From contig JAEZKA010000035.1 of the NCBI GenBank assembly GCA_023436225.1, forward strand, positions 163,332 through 227,331: 64,000 nt of DNA, read 5' to 3'. The stretch's first letter is position 1, and the number at the start of each line of letters is the position of its first letter. The translations under genes and the position numbers were made by a program. The notes under the pieces were generated by a model, which saw only the letters and a program-made list of their open reading frames with translations, had not been told where the DNA came from and made no database searches. Of this stretch, positions 52,789-62,449 are shown in pieces. The DNA comes from Bacillota bacterium. GTDB lineage: Bacteria > Bacillota > Clostridia > Lachnospirales > Lachnospiraceae.

Positions 52789-53472
52789 TCAGGCCCTCTT
52801 CATCCTCACCTTTGGTTGTAAATAATTCACGGGGTTTTGTGAACCACTCATTCCTGCTGTAACTTCACCGCCATATGACATGCCATTTCCGGACATGACA
52901 TATACTTCGCCATTTGCGTTTTGATATACAGGATTATAATAAAAATGGGACGATCCGTTGGTTGTGGACACATATATTGTTCCTTCGAGAGAAATGCTCT
53001 CGCCTTCGTCAGTGACTGATATTCCCATTGCACCATCCGTAATAGCGTTATCTCCGCTATCCCCCTGATAGCTATTGCCCATATCATCTTTATACATCGC
53101 ACAAAAATACGCGATACCATCGATTTCGTCGAAAACATATCGCTTCCCCATATGCGTTTCGTTAGTTTCCTCATTGGAATATGGATCATCATTAAGTGTA
53201 GCATAAATCCGTCCCTGATGAGCTGAACTATCGTCCATGGAGACTTCTCCGCTGTTTAAAACTTGCTTATCAGTGTCATTCAAATGCCTTTCCCTGTCAA
53301 AAAGATCGAGATATTCCGTAGTTATTAACACTCCGATCAGGCGGTCCTTTTCATTCTCTGTATTCACCGTTGTATCAGCCAAATGTACGATATTTATTGC
53401 AAACACAATCAAAATTATTGATAATATCAGCACTGTACCTACTAATACAACAATTGTTTTCTTAGTTTTCAT
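52789..53472 (-). CDS. membrane-anchored protein of unknown function
   Basis: 227 residues from the ATG at 53472 (GGAGGATGAGG upstream). One helix at about 7-27, then an extracellular domain with DRLIGVLITTEYLDLFD, an acidic region and beta-rich Gly/Ser/Tyr sequence. The annotated end (QPKVRMKRA) is abrupt. In another frame, from about 52865, the DNA reads WFTKPRELFTTKGEDEEGL on to a stop near 52719, which could be the true C-terminus after a frame change near the AAAACCCC run at 52832. Family not recognised. Confidence 0.6.
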   Translation of the reverse strand: MKTKKTIVVLVGTVLILSIILIVFAINIVHLADTTVNTENEKDRLIGVLITTEYLDLFDRERHLNDTDKQVLNSGEVSMDDSSAHQGRIYATLNDDPYSNEETNETHMGKRYVFDEIDGIAYFCAMYKDDMGNSYQGDSGDNAITDGAMGISVTDEGESISLEGTIYVSTTNGSSHFYYNPVYQNANGEVYVMSGNGMSYGGEVTAGMSGSQNPVNYLQPKVRMKRA

Positions 53473-53676
53473 CCTCATCCTCCATGTCCACGACATTTTT
53501 AAAATACCTCAAACATCACTATTCAGATAGTAGCAGCTTTAATTTATCATCCCAAATCGAAAGCCCTTTGCTTTACTACTCCTGAATATCGAAAGGTTGG
53601 GTTCGGTTATGTCTAGCCTGAGAACATTTTATTCAATCTACGGATGATGAGATCCCTAAAGAAATGCAACTCTTAA

Positions 53677-54549
53677 TTATGACTTCATAAGTCGATTCAT
53701 TATCTCCTGACCGGTGGGTGTTGCTGCCAGTCCGCCTTCCCCAGTTTCTCGAAGTGATCTGGGTAGGGCTTCTCCTATCTCCCGCATCGCATCGATTACT
53801 TCATCCGGTGGTATCTGACTCTGAATTCCGGCCACTGCCATATCAGCGCTGGCGATGGCATTCACTGCTCCAACTACATTTCGCTTAACACAGGGGACCT
53901 CTACCAGCCCTCCGACGGTATCACACACCAAGCCCAATAGATTCTTGAGTGCCATCGCTGCTGCGTGAGCGATACTTTCGTTGTCTCCACCGTTTAGATA
54001 AGCCAAGGCACCTGCCGCCATTGCACTGGCAGAACCGACCTCCGCTTGGCATCCTCCCGCTGCTCCGGCCAAAAAAGCTCGTGCGGCAATTACTTCACCT
54101 ATTCCTGAAGCCACATAGAGGGCCTCTACCATCTGTTGTATCTCTGCATGATATTTCTCTTCATAACTTAGCAAGACTGCAGGGATAACTCCACAGGAAC
54201 CGGCTGTAGGGGCTGCTACGATCTTCTTCATGCAGGCATTTGATTCACCCATTTTCAGCGCCTTTGCAATTACCTGACCGATAAAAGGTCCACTAAGTAC
54301 CTTATCATCCTGGATGGCACGGTTCATTCTGGCTCCATCTCCGCCAACCAATTTACTAGAGGATCTTAATCCTTCCTCATAAGCTAAATCAGCATTTTTC
54401 ATGGTTAAATAGAGAAGCTTCATCTTATCGACTGATTCTCTCTCAGAGGTCATCCTCTCCTCCATATCATCCTCGAGTACCACCCTCCAGAATGGTTTTT
54501 GCATCTTATCGCACTGACTTAATATCTCTTCCAGGGATCTAAAACTCAT
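53677..54549 (-). CDS. sdaAA: L-serine dehydratase, alpha subunit (4Fe-4S)
   Basis: 290 residues, normal for the Firmicute split enzyme. Cluster Cys are visible in AAPTAGSCGVIPAVLL, GAAGGCQAEVGSASAM and LVCDTVGGLVEVPCVKRN. It deaminates L-serine to pyruvate with the beta subunit, whose gene overlaps its start by 11 bp. Cytoplasmic and oxygen-sensitive. Confidence 0.95.
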   Translation of the reverse strand: MSFRSLEEILSQCDKMQKPFWRVVLEDDMEERMTSERESVDKMKLLYLTMKNADLAYEEGLRSSSKLVGGDGARMNRAIQDDKVLSGPFIGQVIAKALKMGESNACMKKIVAAPTAGSCGVIPAVLLSYEEKYHAEIQQMVEALYVASGIGEVIAARAFLAGAAGGCQAEVGSASAMAAGALAYLNGGDNESIAHAAAMALKNLLGLVCDTVGGLVEVPCVKRNVVGAVNAIASADMAVAGIQSQIPPDEVIDAMREIGEALPRSLRETGEGGLAATPTGQEIMNRLMKS

Positions 54550-55213
54550 TTTTCTCCTCCATACTAAGATAGGTTACCTTCTTTACCCCTTCCGCTTTAC
54601 GAAGTACATCTATGACATCGAGCGAAACCTCTTGATCACATTCGATAATCATAACCGCATTACCGCCTCTCTTATCACGGTAGATACGCATCGTAGCAAT
54701 ATTGACTGCCTTCTGGCTTAATACCGAGGTAACCATTGACACATGTCCAGGTTTATCTTCATTATTCACAATCAGAGTGGGGTAGCAAGCACAGACATCG
54801 GCCTCTACGCCGTCTATCTTATTAATCATAATTGCTCCTCCTCCAATGGAAGAGGCCACAAGCTCAAGTCGATTGCCATTTACCCCCTCAAGCTTTAGCA
54901 GTACAGAATTGGGGTGTGCATTCCTAAGCTCTATACCGGCAAATTCATACTCTAATCCTCGCTCCATGGCATAACGGAAACTATCCGGTATTCGTTCATC
55001 ATCCGGCTTCATACCAAGTAATCCAGCAATTAATGCCCTATCCGTGCCATGTCCTTTACCAGTAGCAAGAAACGATCCATGCAGATACATCTTTGCATTC
55101 CTAATCTCCTCACGCAGAAGTTGTCTTGCTGTAAATCCAATTTTTACTGCACCTGCTGTATGAGAACTGGAGGGTCCTACCATTATTGGCCCCATTATAT
55201 CAAACACACTCAT
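54539..55213 (-). CDS. sdaAB: L-serine dehydratase, beta subunit
   Basis: 224 residues from the ATG at 55213, where MSVFDIMGPIMVGPSSSHTA is the standard family start; the frame runs on upstream but into a hairpin (55312-55340). A C-terminal ACT domain (about 148-224) begins YPTLIVNNEDKPGHVSMVTSVL. It pairs with SdaAA. Confidence 0.93.
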   Translation of the reverse strand: MSVFDIMGPIMVGPSSSHTAGAVKIGFTARQLLREEIRNAKMYLHGSFLATGKGHGTDRALIAGLLGMKPDDERIPDSFRYAMERGLEYEFAGIELRNAHPNSVLLKLEGVNGNRLELVASSIGGGAIMINKIDGVEADVCACYPTLIVNNEDKPGHVSMVTSVLSQKAVNIATMRIYRDKRGGNAVMIIECDQEVSLDVIDVLRKAEGVKKVTYLSMEEKNEF

Positions 55214-55446
55214 GGCTATTCCTGCCTTTCTTTCTATTTCCTCAGCTTTATTATAACCAAAATAATCCGCTTCATCAATCCCACTTTCGACAATTATTTT
55301 AGCCTGATGCTTCAATCCGAAAAGATCGAATACATCAGGCTATTATCATACCAATCTATCTAGCTTATCCTTAAAATTAGTTTGTACCCAGTATGACTAT
55401 ATTACACATACACAAACTTGGAAGTGTAATCCAAATAATCTTAACA

Positions 55447-56325
55447 TTATGTTAACCGATAGCTTACAAAAGCAAGCTTCTTGCCACAGGGTGACCAGGA
55501 ATTCACATTCAGAGTTCCCTGCCCACCGAATAATTGAACCAAGGTCTTATAATCTCCACCTTCGGAGGACATTAATCTAATCTCAACCTCCTTATTAGCT
55601 GGATGATCTCCGGGATCCACATCACCTTTTCGATAAGCGATATATGCAACTGATTTGCCATCCGGTGAAAGATGCGCAAACCAGCTGTTGCCTTCATCGA
55701 AGGTCATCTGTGTCTGCTCACTTCCATCTGCCTTCATCCGCCAAAGCTGCATCAGGCCGCTGCGAACCGAATTGAACCAGATATATCTGCCGTCGGGAGT
55801 ATATTCCGGACCATCATTAAGTCCCATAGAGAAGGTAAGCTGTCTTTCGATGCCGCCATGAGCAGGTATCGTAAAGATATCATACTCACCATTTCGTTCT
55901 GCACAATAAGCCAGCCTCTCCCCATCTGGTGACCATCCGTGCAGATAGCTTGGAGCAATCGGCGTAACCAATATTGGAAGTCCTCCATCGAATGATAATC
56001 GATAAATCCTCGATTGACCATCTTCAAAGGTGTGATGACTGACCGCAAGCTGAGAGTGATCCGGAGATAAGACATGATCATTATTACAATGGTCGCAGTA
56101 TTCCGTATTAATCTGCCTACTGTTGCCTGTAGCAATCTCAAAAGAATAGATATGACCTCCTGCATTATATATAAGCTCTCTTCCATTCTTCAACCAGTTC
56201 GGGGCCTCAATCAAGTATTCGAATTCTTTCAGAATCTCACGTTTTCCAGTTTCAATCTCCACTGTCTCAAGAATACTGATTACCTTTCTTTGCTCTGCTT
56301 CATGATGCTCGGTTAACACCTTCAA
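55447..56325 (-). CDS. TolB-like beta-propeller protein (PD40 repeats)
   Basis: 292 residues starting at a TTG with GGAGGATTCTAAT upstream. At least five PD40 repeats are visible, e.g. LHGWSPDGERLAYCAERNGEYDIF, broken as GWSPDGERLAY and NGEYDIF, then YTPDGRYIWFNSVRSG, LSPDGKSVAYIAYRKG and SWSPCGKKLAFVSYR at the end. No signal peptide, so it is cytoplasmic. It follows the Gfo/Idh/MocA gene by 110 bp and is probably co-transcribed. Similar proteins are often linked to sugar acid or oligogalacturonide metabolism; the substrate is unknown here. Confidence 0.8.
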   Translation of the reverse strand: MKVLTEHHEAEQRKVISILETVEIETGKREILKEFEYLIEAPNWLKNGRELIYNAGGHIYSFEIATGNSRQINTEYCDHCNNDHVLSPDHSQLAVSHHTFEDGQSRIYRLSFDGGLPILVTPIAPSYLHGWSPDGERLAYCAERNGEYDIFTIPAHGGIERQLTFSMGLNDGPEYTPDGRYIWFNSVRSGLMQLWRMKADGSEQTQMTFDEGNSWFAHLSPDGKSVAYIAYRKGDVDPGDHPANKEVEIRLMSSEGGDYKTLVQLFGGQGTLNVNSWSPCGKKLAFVSYRLT

Positions 56326-56435
56326 ATTAGAATCCTCCTATTAATCTCTGCATTTATGCTTGTTCTTAAGTATACCATATATAATTCCTAATGATAATAT
56401 GGCTAAAGAGAGAATAATAAGTATTATTCTTAAAT

Positions 56436-57593
56436 CTACTTATAATCGCTACCAACTGTGAAGCCCTGTCCGGAACCTAGATCTACGACACTTCCCGTTT
56501 TCTCATAAAAGTGAATCGCATTCCTCTGAATTCCGGTAACTGTGTAATACTCGTCCTGCTCTGTAATAGGGAACTCCACTGTCCTGTGCTCAAAGCCGGC
56601 TTTATAGATTGCGGTAATAAGTTCAATGGTCAAACGCCCATCCTCTCCCGTAATTAGAGGCTGTGCTCCTGTCTCGATTGCAGTCAGAACATTATCAATC
56701 TCACCCTCATGACCGGTATGCTTAAGCTCCGGAAAGCTGTTGTAATATTCCTCCAGCTCCTTCTCAAGCTCTCTATTCTCTACCGGAAACCCATTATCCA
56801 ACGATGTGCTGGCAAATACCTTCCATGGAGCTGAAATTCTAGCCTTCTCTCCCTGAAAGATGACCTGCTGCTCCTCTCCATGGTGAATAACAGAACTGGT
56901 TACCTGTGCTACGGCACCTTTCGAATACTGAAGTGCCGCGATTGAGATATCCTCAACCTCAGCATTATCATGGGCTGCATTGCTTAACAGAGCTTGTACA
57001 CGCTCGGGCTTTCCAAGCATCCAGCCCAGCATATCTATATGATGAACAGCATGATTCAGGGTACAACCGCCACCCTCCTTCTCCCATAAGCCTCTCCACC
57101 ACAGATCGTAGTAGCAGTGACCACGCCACCAGAAGGAATCAATCTGTGCATGTAACACCCTTCCGATCATCCCGCTGTCCAGTACTGACTTTAATCTCAT
57201 CACAGGATCCTTGAAGCGATTCTGCGCAATAACAGCCAGGGTTTTCCCCGATTCCTTGGATGCAGCAATCATCTGATCACACTCCTCTAAGGATGCTGCC
57301 ATAGGTTTCTCGACGATTACATTCATACCTGCTCTCAGAAAATTAACTGCAATCTGTGCATGACAAAAGGGCGGCGTACAGATGCTTACCAGATCTATAT
57401 CCTCACGATCCAGTAATTTTTCATGATCATCCACCACATCAGCCTCAAGCTGGTATTGCTTCTTTTTCTCACTTGCCTTATCAGGATAGATATCACATAA
57501 AGCTACTATTTGGCAACGCTCTGGAAATGCCAGATAAGCATTGATATGTGCTGCTGATATATTACCTGTTCCTATAATTGCTACTCGAATCAT
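56436..57593 (-). CDS. Gfo/Idh/MocA-family oxidoreductase
   Basis: 385 residues. The NAD(P) Rossmann motif AIIGTGNISAAHINAY is at residues 5-20, and the catalytic Lys in MNVIVEKPMAASLEE. The C-terminal alpha/beta domain includes WWRGLWEKEGGGCTLNHAVHHIDMLGW, with the likely catalytic His; written in parts, GGGCTLNHAVHHIDM is the key segment. It oxidises a sugar or cyclitol; specificity cannot be read from sequence. RBS GAAAGGAG and its own promoter at 57670. Confidence 0.9.
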   Translation of the reverse strand: MIRVAIIGTGNISAAHINAYLAFPERCQIVALCDIYPDKASEKKKQYQLEADVVDDHEKLLDREDIDLVSICTPPFCHAQIAVNFLRAGMNVIVEKPMAASLEECDQMIAASKESGKTLAVIAQNRFKDPVMRLKSVLDSGMIGRVLHAQIDSFWWRGHCYYDLWWRGLWEKEGGGCTLNHAVHHIDMLGWMLGKPERVQALLSNAAHDNAEVEDISIAALQYSKGAVAQVTSSVIHHGEEQQVIFQGEKARISAPWKVFASTSLDNGFPVENRELEKELEEYYNSFPELKHTGHEGEIDNVLTAIETGAQPLITGEDGRLTIELITAIYKAGFEHRTVEFPITEQDEYYTVTGIQRNAIHFYEKTGSVVDLGSGQGFTVGSDYK

Positions 57594-57669
57594 TGACCTG
57601 CTCCTTTCGTTGTGTCTACATATGCTTAGCAGACTACAACCTCCGTATTAAGTATCCTTTAATTAATTC

Positions 57670-57697
57670 TTTATATATACTAATACGTTTTCGTCAA
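57670..57697 (-). promoter_or_regulatory. promoter of the oxidoreductase gene
   Basis: Minus strand TTGACG (57697-57692), 16 bases, TATAAA (57675-57670), about 75 bases before the start. Apart from this promoter and the terminator at 57824 the stretch 57594-57916 holds no gene. Confidence 0.65.
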
Positions 57698-57823
57698 TTT
57701 TCCCATGGAAGAACCATTTGAATTTTATAGAAACTATTGATAATTTTCAGTATCTGACTAAAGATAATAAATCTTAAAATAATCAATGCAGTATTCCATT
57801 TATAGCTCATAATTTATATGCAC

Positions 57824-57880
57824 AAAAAAATGAGCTTCCTTTCTACAATCCTTGGAGGAATGGTAGGAGGATTGCTCATT
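57824..57880 (-). terminator. rho-independent terminator of the 57917 gene
   Basis: AATGAGC (57829-57835) pairs with GCTCATT (57874-57880); the minus strand ends in seven Us. The inner loop has further pairing. Confidence 0.85.
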
Positions 57881-57916
57881 CATCTTACTCATCAGAATTC
57901 ACTTACTTAACAAGCC

Positions 57917-58384
57917 TTAAATGCGATCATGCTCCTGGGAGCTTTTACGTTCATTTAAAATAATCCGATCCAGTACCGCTTTATATACCAGAATAATCTG
58001 TGCATCGATATAGCAAAACTTATTCGCTATGAATTCATATGCTTTATAGACAAATGCTACGTTAATCAAAAGTAATGCACCGATGGATAATGCCGGCTGA
58101 TGTACCTTTGCTATGATGAAGATGCATGCACCTAGATAAAACAAAAATGCAAAGAAAAAATTTTTGCTAATTTTAAAAGCCAGTATCATCGTGTCATTCA
58201 GGCGATTATGCATTTTAGTAATAACTTTCAAATCTCTATATTTCAGTTTCTCATACATATCATTGTAAATAGCTTGGCTTTCACTCGTCCTCGTCTCCAT
58301 ATTCTTTTTTAAAAAAGAACAATAACGATTGTAATTTGCTTCACCCAGTTCTTTGCTAATTAATTTTTTAAACACATTTGACAT
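57917..58384 (-). CDS. membrane protein of unknown function
   Basis: 155 residues from the ATG at 58384 (AGGTGATGTT upstream). A charged N-terminal half (MSNVFKKLISKELGEAN...) is followed by two close helices at about 73-95 and 99-118, then a C-terminal helix-forming tail rich in Lys and Arg. No family recognised. Confidence 0.65.
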   Translation of the reverse strand: MSNVFKKLISKELGEANYNRYCSFLKKNMETRTSESQAIYNDMYEKLKYRDLKVITKMHNRLNDTMILAFKISKNFFFAFLFYLGACIFIIAKVHQPALSIGALLLINVAFVYKAYEFIANKFCYIDAQIILVYKAVLDRIILNERKSSQEHDRI

Positions 58385-58824
58385 AACATCACCTACTCTC
58401 ATTCTATATGGGCAGTATTCTTCTTTGATTTTATATCCTATTCTCTATTGACTTTTACATTTACTCATTATTTGTTACAGTCGCCTTTTTCACGGACTAT
58501 ATAATACTATTATTCTCTAAGGACACAAAATAAAACAAAGCAATTACTGTAACAATTACCTAATGTATCTATATCTATGACATTCATTACTTTGAAAAAT
58601 CCATAAAATATTGAGTCGTTATCCAAATCAATATATCGGCTCATAGGAGCTCTCATTTTACAAAATTCGATTTTTTTTGTTATAAGTCGAAATATTAACA
58701 GAATGTTCATAATATATCCATACAAAAAACATATATGTCCATTATAATAAAAGTAAGTTAAGAACATAACTTATTGAAGATTACCAACTAAATATTGCTT
58801 ACAAGATAATTTTTTTCATAAAAT
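58385..58824. other. AT-rich intergenic region
   Basis: No gene supported. An 85-codon frame on the minus strand (58510-58767) has no ribosome site, starts with poor codon choice and is low-complexity hydrophobic; it is left out. Confidence 0.6.
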
Positions 58825-58860
58825 AAGCCCGGCAGCTACCCTCCCCCCTCTACCGGGCTT
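58825..58860 (-). terminator. terminator of the REC-HPt gene
   Basis: AAGCCCGG (58825-58832) pairs with CCGGGCTT (58853-58860); the minus strand continues ATTTTATG. It is 56 bases downstream of the stop. It may also work on the plus strand (CTCCTCTTTTT). Confidence 0.7.
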
Positions 58861-58915
58861 CTCCTCTTTTTATAGGATAGAACACCGGAAATAATGCCTC
58901 TTGAAACTTCCGCTG

Positions 58916-60004
58916 TTATACATAACCAGTATCTGCTGAGATGGTACCTTGTTCCATCTCTTTTTGTATGTCTGTTAATAGTAACAAGGCATTTTCATAT
59001 TTAAAATCTTTGATATTTACCAGGGCCTGCTCCAACACTTTTCGCAATTCCGGGAGTCCTCTCTTAATCAAAAGCTCCAGCTCATCCAAAATCGCTGCAT
59101 ATTCGAATCTCTTGATATAATATATGACTTTAATCAGACTTTGTTCATTTTCCTCTCTCGTCATCAAAAGGTTGGGATGCTCCTCCTGCGTCAGTTCTCT
59201 TTTTAAACCATCATATATTATGATAACAGCCTCCAGCTTCTCATAAAAGCCCGTAATACGTTTGGAATAATCGCTCTCGTAAAAATTGATATCATCCTCA
59301 TGTAATACTGATCGTTCTAATTCCTTCGCTATCTCAACCAATTCTAAGGCCCCTATATTGGCGAATATACTCTTCATATTATGCACACCGATACGCATAT
59401 CGTTCCACTGCTTATTCTCATAGCCAAGCATCACCATATTGATACAGGTTTTGACATCTTTCAATGACACCTTAAGAATATTAATGTAGTTGATTGGATC
59501 TCCCACCGCATATCGTAGTCCGACTTCGTAATTAATTTCACTTATTTCCTGTATAAGCTGCTTAATCTGTGAAGCCTCACCTAGATGACTATCTGATTTC
59601 TCCTTTTTAATAATCTCTCTAACCGTCTTCTGTGGGCACCACTCTCTTAAGATAACTGTAAGCTCCATTAATCCAAGCGGTTTAGAATAAACACCGTCTG
59701 CTCCGGCTGACTGATATTGTTTAATCATATCTTCTGTTATGCTTGATGAAAGAGCTATAATGATAGGCTTATATTGATTGATACTTTCTCGAATCGCTCT
59801 CGACGTCTGCACACCATCCTGTTTAGGCATAATATGATCAAGAAAAATGATATCATACTCCTTATCGTTCACCATCTTAAGTGCTTTCATACCACTATCA
59901 GCCTGATCAACATTAATATCGAATAATTCAAGCATATTTGATAAAATCATAGTACTAATTTCGTTATCATCCACAACAAGTGCATTGAATAGATTTTTTC
60001 TCAT
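58916..60004 (-). CDS. receiver plus HPt phosphorelay protein
   Basis: 362 residues. The receiver (about 1-125) has VVDDNEIS and the phosphoacceptor Asp in DIIFLDHIMPKQDG. A phosphotransfer domain (about 150-250) holds the acceptor His in IGVHNMKSIFANIGAL, in the place of the usual AHxLKGSxxNIGA. The last 90 residues are helical with no known output domain. It could relay phosphate between a hybrid kinase and a regulator, both encoded elsewhere. RBS GGAGAAAGG. Confidence 0.85.
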   Translation of the reverse strand: MRKNLFNALVVDDNEISTMILSNMLELFDINVDQADSGMKALKMVNDKEYDIIFLDHIMPKQDGVQTSRAIRESINQYKPIIIALSSSITEDMIKQYQSAGADGVYSKPLGLMELTVILREWCPQKTVREIIKKEKSDSHLGEASQIKQLIQEISEINYEVGLRYAVGDPINYINILKVSLKDVKTCINMVMLGYENKQWNDMRIGVHNMKSIFANIGALELVEIAKELERSVLHEDDINFYESDYSKRITGFYEKLEAVIIIYDGLKRELTQEEHPNLLMTREENEQSLIKVIYYIKRFEYAAILDELELLIKRGLPELRKVLEQALVNIKDFKYENALLLLTDIQKEMEQGTISADTGYV

Positions 60005-60192
60005 ATTTTTACCTTTCTCCTGTTGACAAAATATGGACTACCAAAACCACTAGTAAGCAGATTATGTGAGCTTCTCCGCGCCAGTTTACAGGAAATATGT
60101 ACCATGCACTTTCCCTTAATTGACATTTGCCTACACTGCTGACACACAAATTAAAAAATATATAAATTCTTCTTTTCTGTATAGTAATAATT

Positions 60193-60201
60193 TGATATAA
60201 T
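60193..60201 (+). promoter_or_regulatory. extended -10 promoter of upp
   Basis: TGATATAAT fits an extended -10 (TG-n-TATAAT) about 75 bases before the upp ATG; the -35 region is poor. Otherwise 60005-60275 holds no gene. Confidence 0.55.
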
Positions 60202-60275
60202 GTTCGTTAGGAATTTAAGAATAAGGCTATTTTGTTTTACAGAGCCAAGATAAAAACATCCAGGAGGTAAAAAAA

Positions 60276-60905
60276 ATGTCAAATGTAACTATCATGGATC
60301 ACCCGTTAATCCAACACAAATTGGGTATTATGAGACGTAAGACCACATCAACGAAGGAGTTTCGCGATCTTGTATCCGAGGTTGCTATGTTAATCTGTTA
60401 TGAGGCAACCAGAAAGCTTGCTCTTGCTGATATAGAGATAGAAACACCGCTTGTTAAAACTACTGTGAAGGAAATTGCAGGCAAAAAGCTTTGCATCGTA
60501 CCGATATTAAGAGCTGGTCTTCACATGGCAGATGGTATCTTGAATTTAATCCCCAGCGCAAAAGTTGGACATGTTGGTTTATATCGTAACGAAGAGACCC
60601 TTGAGCCGGTTGAATATTTTTGTAAACTTCCTTCTGACGCAGCAGAACGTGAGATTTTCGTAGTAGATCCCATGTTAGCTACTGGGGGTTCTGCTGTAGC
60701 CGCTATTGACATTCTGAAGAAGAGAGGGATTACTAAAATTCATTTCCTCTGTCTTATCGCAGCTCCCGAGGGTGTAGAACGCTTAACAAAAGCTCATCCG
60801 GATGTCGAAATTTATATTGGAAACCTTGACGAGCGATTGAATGAAAAGGGTTATATCTTACCCGGTCTTGGTGATGCCGGTGACAGAATCTACGGCACTA
60901 AATAA
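60276..60905 (+). CDS. upp: uracil phosphoribosyltransferase
   Basis: 209 residues, the standard length. The PRPP loop is VVDPMLATGGSA, and the uracil-binding end is GYILPGLGDAGDRIYGTK. RBS AGGAGG with seven A to the ATG. It makes UMP from uracil and PRPP. Monocistronic with its own terminator. Confidence 0.97.
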   Translation: MSNVTIMDHPLIQHKLGIMRRKTTSTKEFRDLVSEVAMLICYEATRKLALADIEIETPLVKTTVKEIAGKKLCIVPILRAGLHMADGILNLIPSAKVGHVGLYRNEETLEPVEYFCKLPSDAAEREIFVVDPMLATGGSAVAAIDILKKRGITKIHFLCLIAAPEGVERLTKAHPDVEIYIGNLDERLNEKGYILPGLGDAGDRIYGTK

Positions 60906-60963
60906 TTTAAAGCACTAGAAGCCATAATGCAGGTCCTTGATATTCTATACTGCAGGAATAAAT

Positions 60964-61031
60964 GAGGGGTGTTGTAACAGACGGAACCGATAATTATTAG
61001 ATTCCTTACTGTTATCAACACCCCTCTTTTT
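60964..61031 (+). terminator. rho-independent terminator of upp
   Basis: GAGGGGTGTTG (60964-60974) with CAACACCCCTC (61016-61026), extended by TAACAG/CTGTTA, followed by TTTTTATT. It separates upp from the convergent galM. Confidence 0.92.
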
Positions 61032-61119
61032 ATTCTGGTTAATGAATGCCATCAGAATAGCATTTTCTATTATTCTTTGAAAGATAACGATGGATCCGAG
61101 TTTCTACATTTCTTCTCTC

Positions 61120-62178
61120 TTATATCGTAGAAAACTTATAGATCGTAACCGAGTCAAATTCCTTACCGGCCTTCAGCATACAAGAAGGGAAATTCTGGGT
61201 ATTGATGGAATTCGGGAAGAACTGAGTCTCAAAGCAAACACCGTTTCTCTTCTCATAGACAGCTCCATCCTTGCTGTTTTTCACAGGTCCTAGCATATTA
61301 GCAGTATAAAGCTGAATACCTGGAAGGTCTGTAAATACTTCCATCTTTCTACCAGTCTTGTCATCGATCAGCTCAGCCACCTTCTCCACCTGTGTACCAC
61401 TAATATCCAAAACATAATTATGGTCATAACCACCAGCCAGCACTAAGGGTTCATAATCAGCATCGATATCCTGTCCAATCGCCTTAAGTGTTCTAAAATC
61501 CATAGGAGTATCTGTTACATCCCTGATCTCACCTGTTGGAATCAGGTCCGGTGTTGTAGGAGTAAACTGATTGGACTTAATTAATATTTTATGATCTAGA
61601 ATAGAACCCGAATTATGGCCACCTAGATTAAAGTAGGCATGATTTGTTAAATTAACGATCGTATCACGATCAGACACTGCCAAATATTCGATCACAAGCT
61701 CGTTTGTCTCCGTAAGGCTATAGGTAACTGAAACATCAAGATTACCGGGAAAGCCCTGTTCCATATGAGGACTTAATCTTGAGAACTCAATGCTTGCTAT
61801 ATCATCATCTTCATATACTTCTGTCTCGTACATGAATTTATTATAACCAACAAAGCCTCCATGAAGATTATTCTTACCGTCATTCTTGTCCAGCTCATAA
61901 ACCTTACCATTTAATTCAAATTTGGCATCACCGATACGGTTCCCGTGGCGACCGATAAAGGAACCAAAACCCGGAGGATTCTCTTCGTAACCTGCTAAAT
62001 TCTCGAAGCCCAAATTAACATCAGCAAAATTACCCTTTGCGTCAGGAACAATGATGCTTACGATATTAGCACCAAAATCTGTGAAGGAGACCTTCATACC
62101 ATTCCCGTTTGTCAGAGTGTATAAGGTTGCTTCTTCCCCACGCACTGTTTTCCCAAATGATTTCTGTGTAATCTTCAT
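61120..62178 (-). CDS. galM: aldose 1-epimerase (mutarotase)
   Basis: 352 residues. The catalytic base region is GVCFETQFFPNSIN (Glu) and the acid His lies in IVNLTNHAYFNLGGH; GSFIGRHGNRI is the family marker. It interconverts alpha and beta galactose for the Leloir pathway. It is alone, not in the galE operon. A promoter is at 62224. Confidence 0.95.
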   Translation of the reverse strand: MKITQKSFGKTVRGEEATLYTLTNGNGMKVSFTDFGANIVSIIVPDAKGNFADVNLGFENLAGYEENPPGFGSFIGRHGNRIGDAKFELNGKVYELDKNDGKNNLHGGFVGYNKFMYETEVYEDDDIASIEFSRLSPHMEQGFPGNLDVSVTYSLTETNELVIEYLAVSDRDTIVNLTNHAYFNLGGHNSGSILDHKILIKSNQFTPTTPDLIPTGEIRDVTDTPMDFRTLKAIGQDIDADYEPLVLAGGYDHNYVLDISGTQVEKVAELIDDKTGRKMEVFTDLPGIQLYTANMLGPVKNSKDGAVYEKRNGVCFETQFFPNSINTQNFPSCMLKAGKEFDSVTIYKFSTI

Positions 62179-62223
62179 GTTTCATTCTACTCCTTATTCA
62201 TCTTAAATTACTCTTAGCTTATA

Positions 62224-62251
62224 ATTATAACATAATAATGTAAAATATCAA
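62224..62251 (-). promoter_or_regulatory. promoter of galM
   Basis: Minus strand TTGATA (62251-62246), 16 bases, TATAAT (62229-62224), 45 bases before the start. Confidence 0.7.
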
Positions 62252-62393
62252 ATATTTTCTTGTTTAGTGTTAATCGGTGTTTTCTGATTAGTGCTAAATC
62301 GGAGTTAAATCTAAGATCATCTATTGGAAATAGGTTTAAGCTTTAGTCAGCCTAAATCAACAATGTACAATCATAATATATCTCCCTCTATCG

Positions 62394-62422
62394 TTGACAC
62401 CCCTGAACTTCAATGCTATACT
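62394..62422 (+). promoter_or_regulatory. promoter of the cobalamin-riboswitch operon
   Basis: TTGACA (62394-62399), exactly 17 bases, TATACT (62417-62422), 28 bases before the riboswitch. Confidence 0.8.
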
Positions 62423-62449
62423 AATATCATAATATAGCTATCATTATGG

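Noticed and set aside
55312..55340. Hairpin GCCTGATG/CATCAGGC before sdaAB as a riboswitch or T-box
   Set aside because: Only eight pairs and no conserved T-box or riboswitch elements around it.
58510..58767. 85-codon minus-strand frame
   Set aside because: No ribosome site, AT-rich low-complexity content, no recognisable domain.
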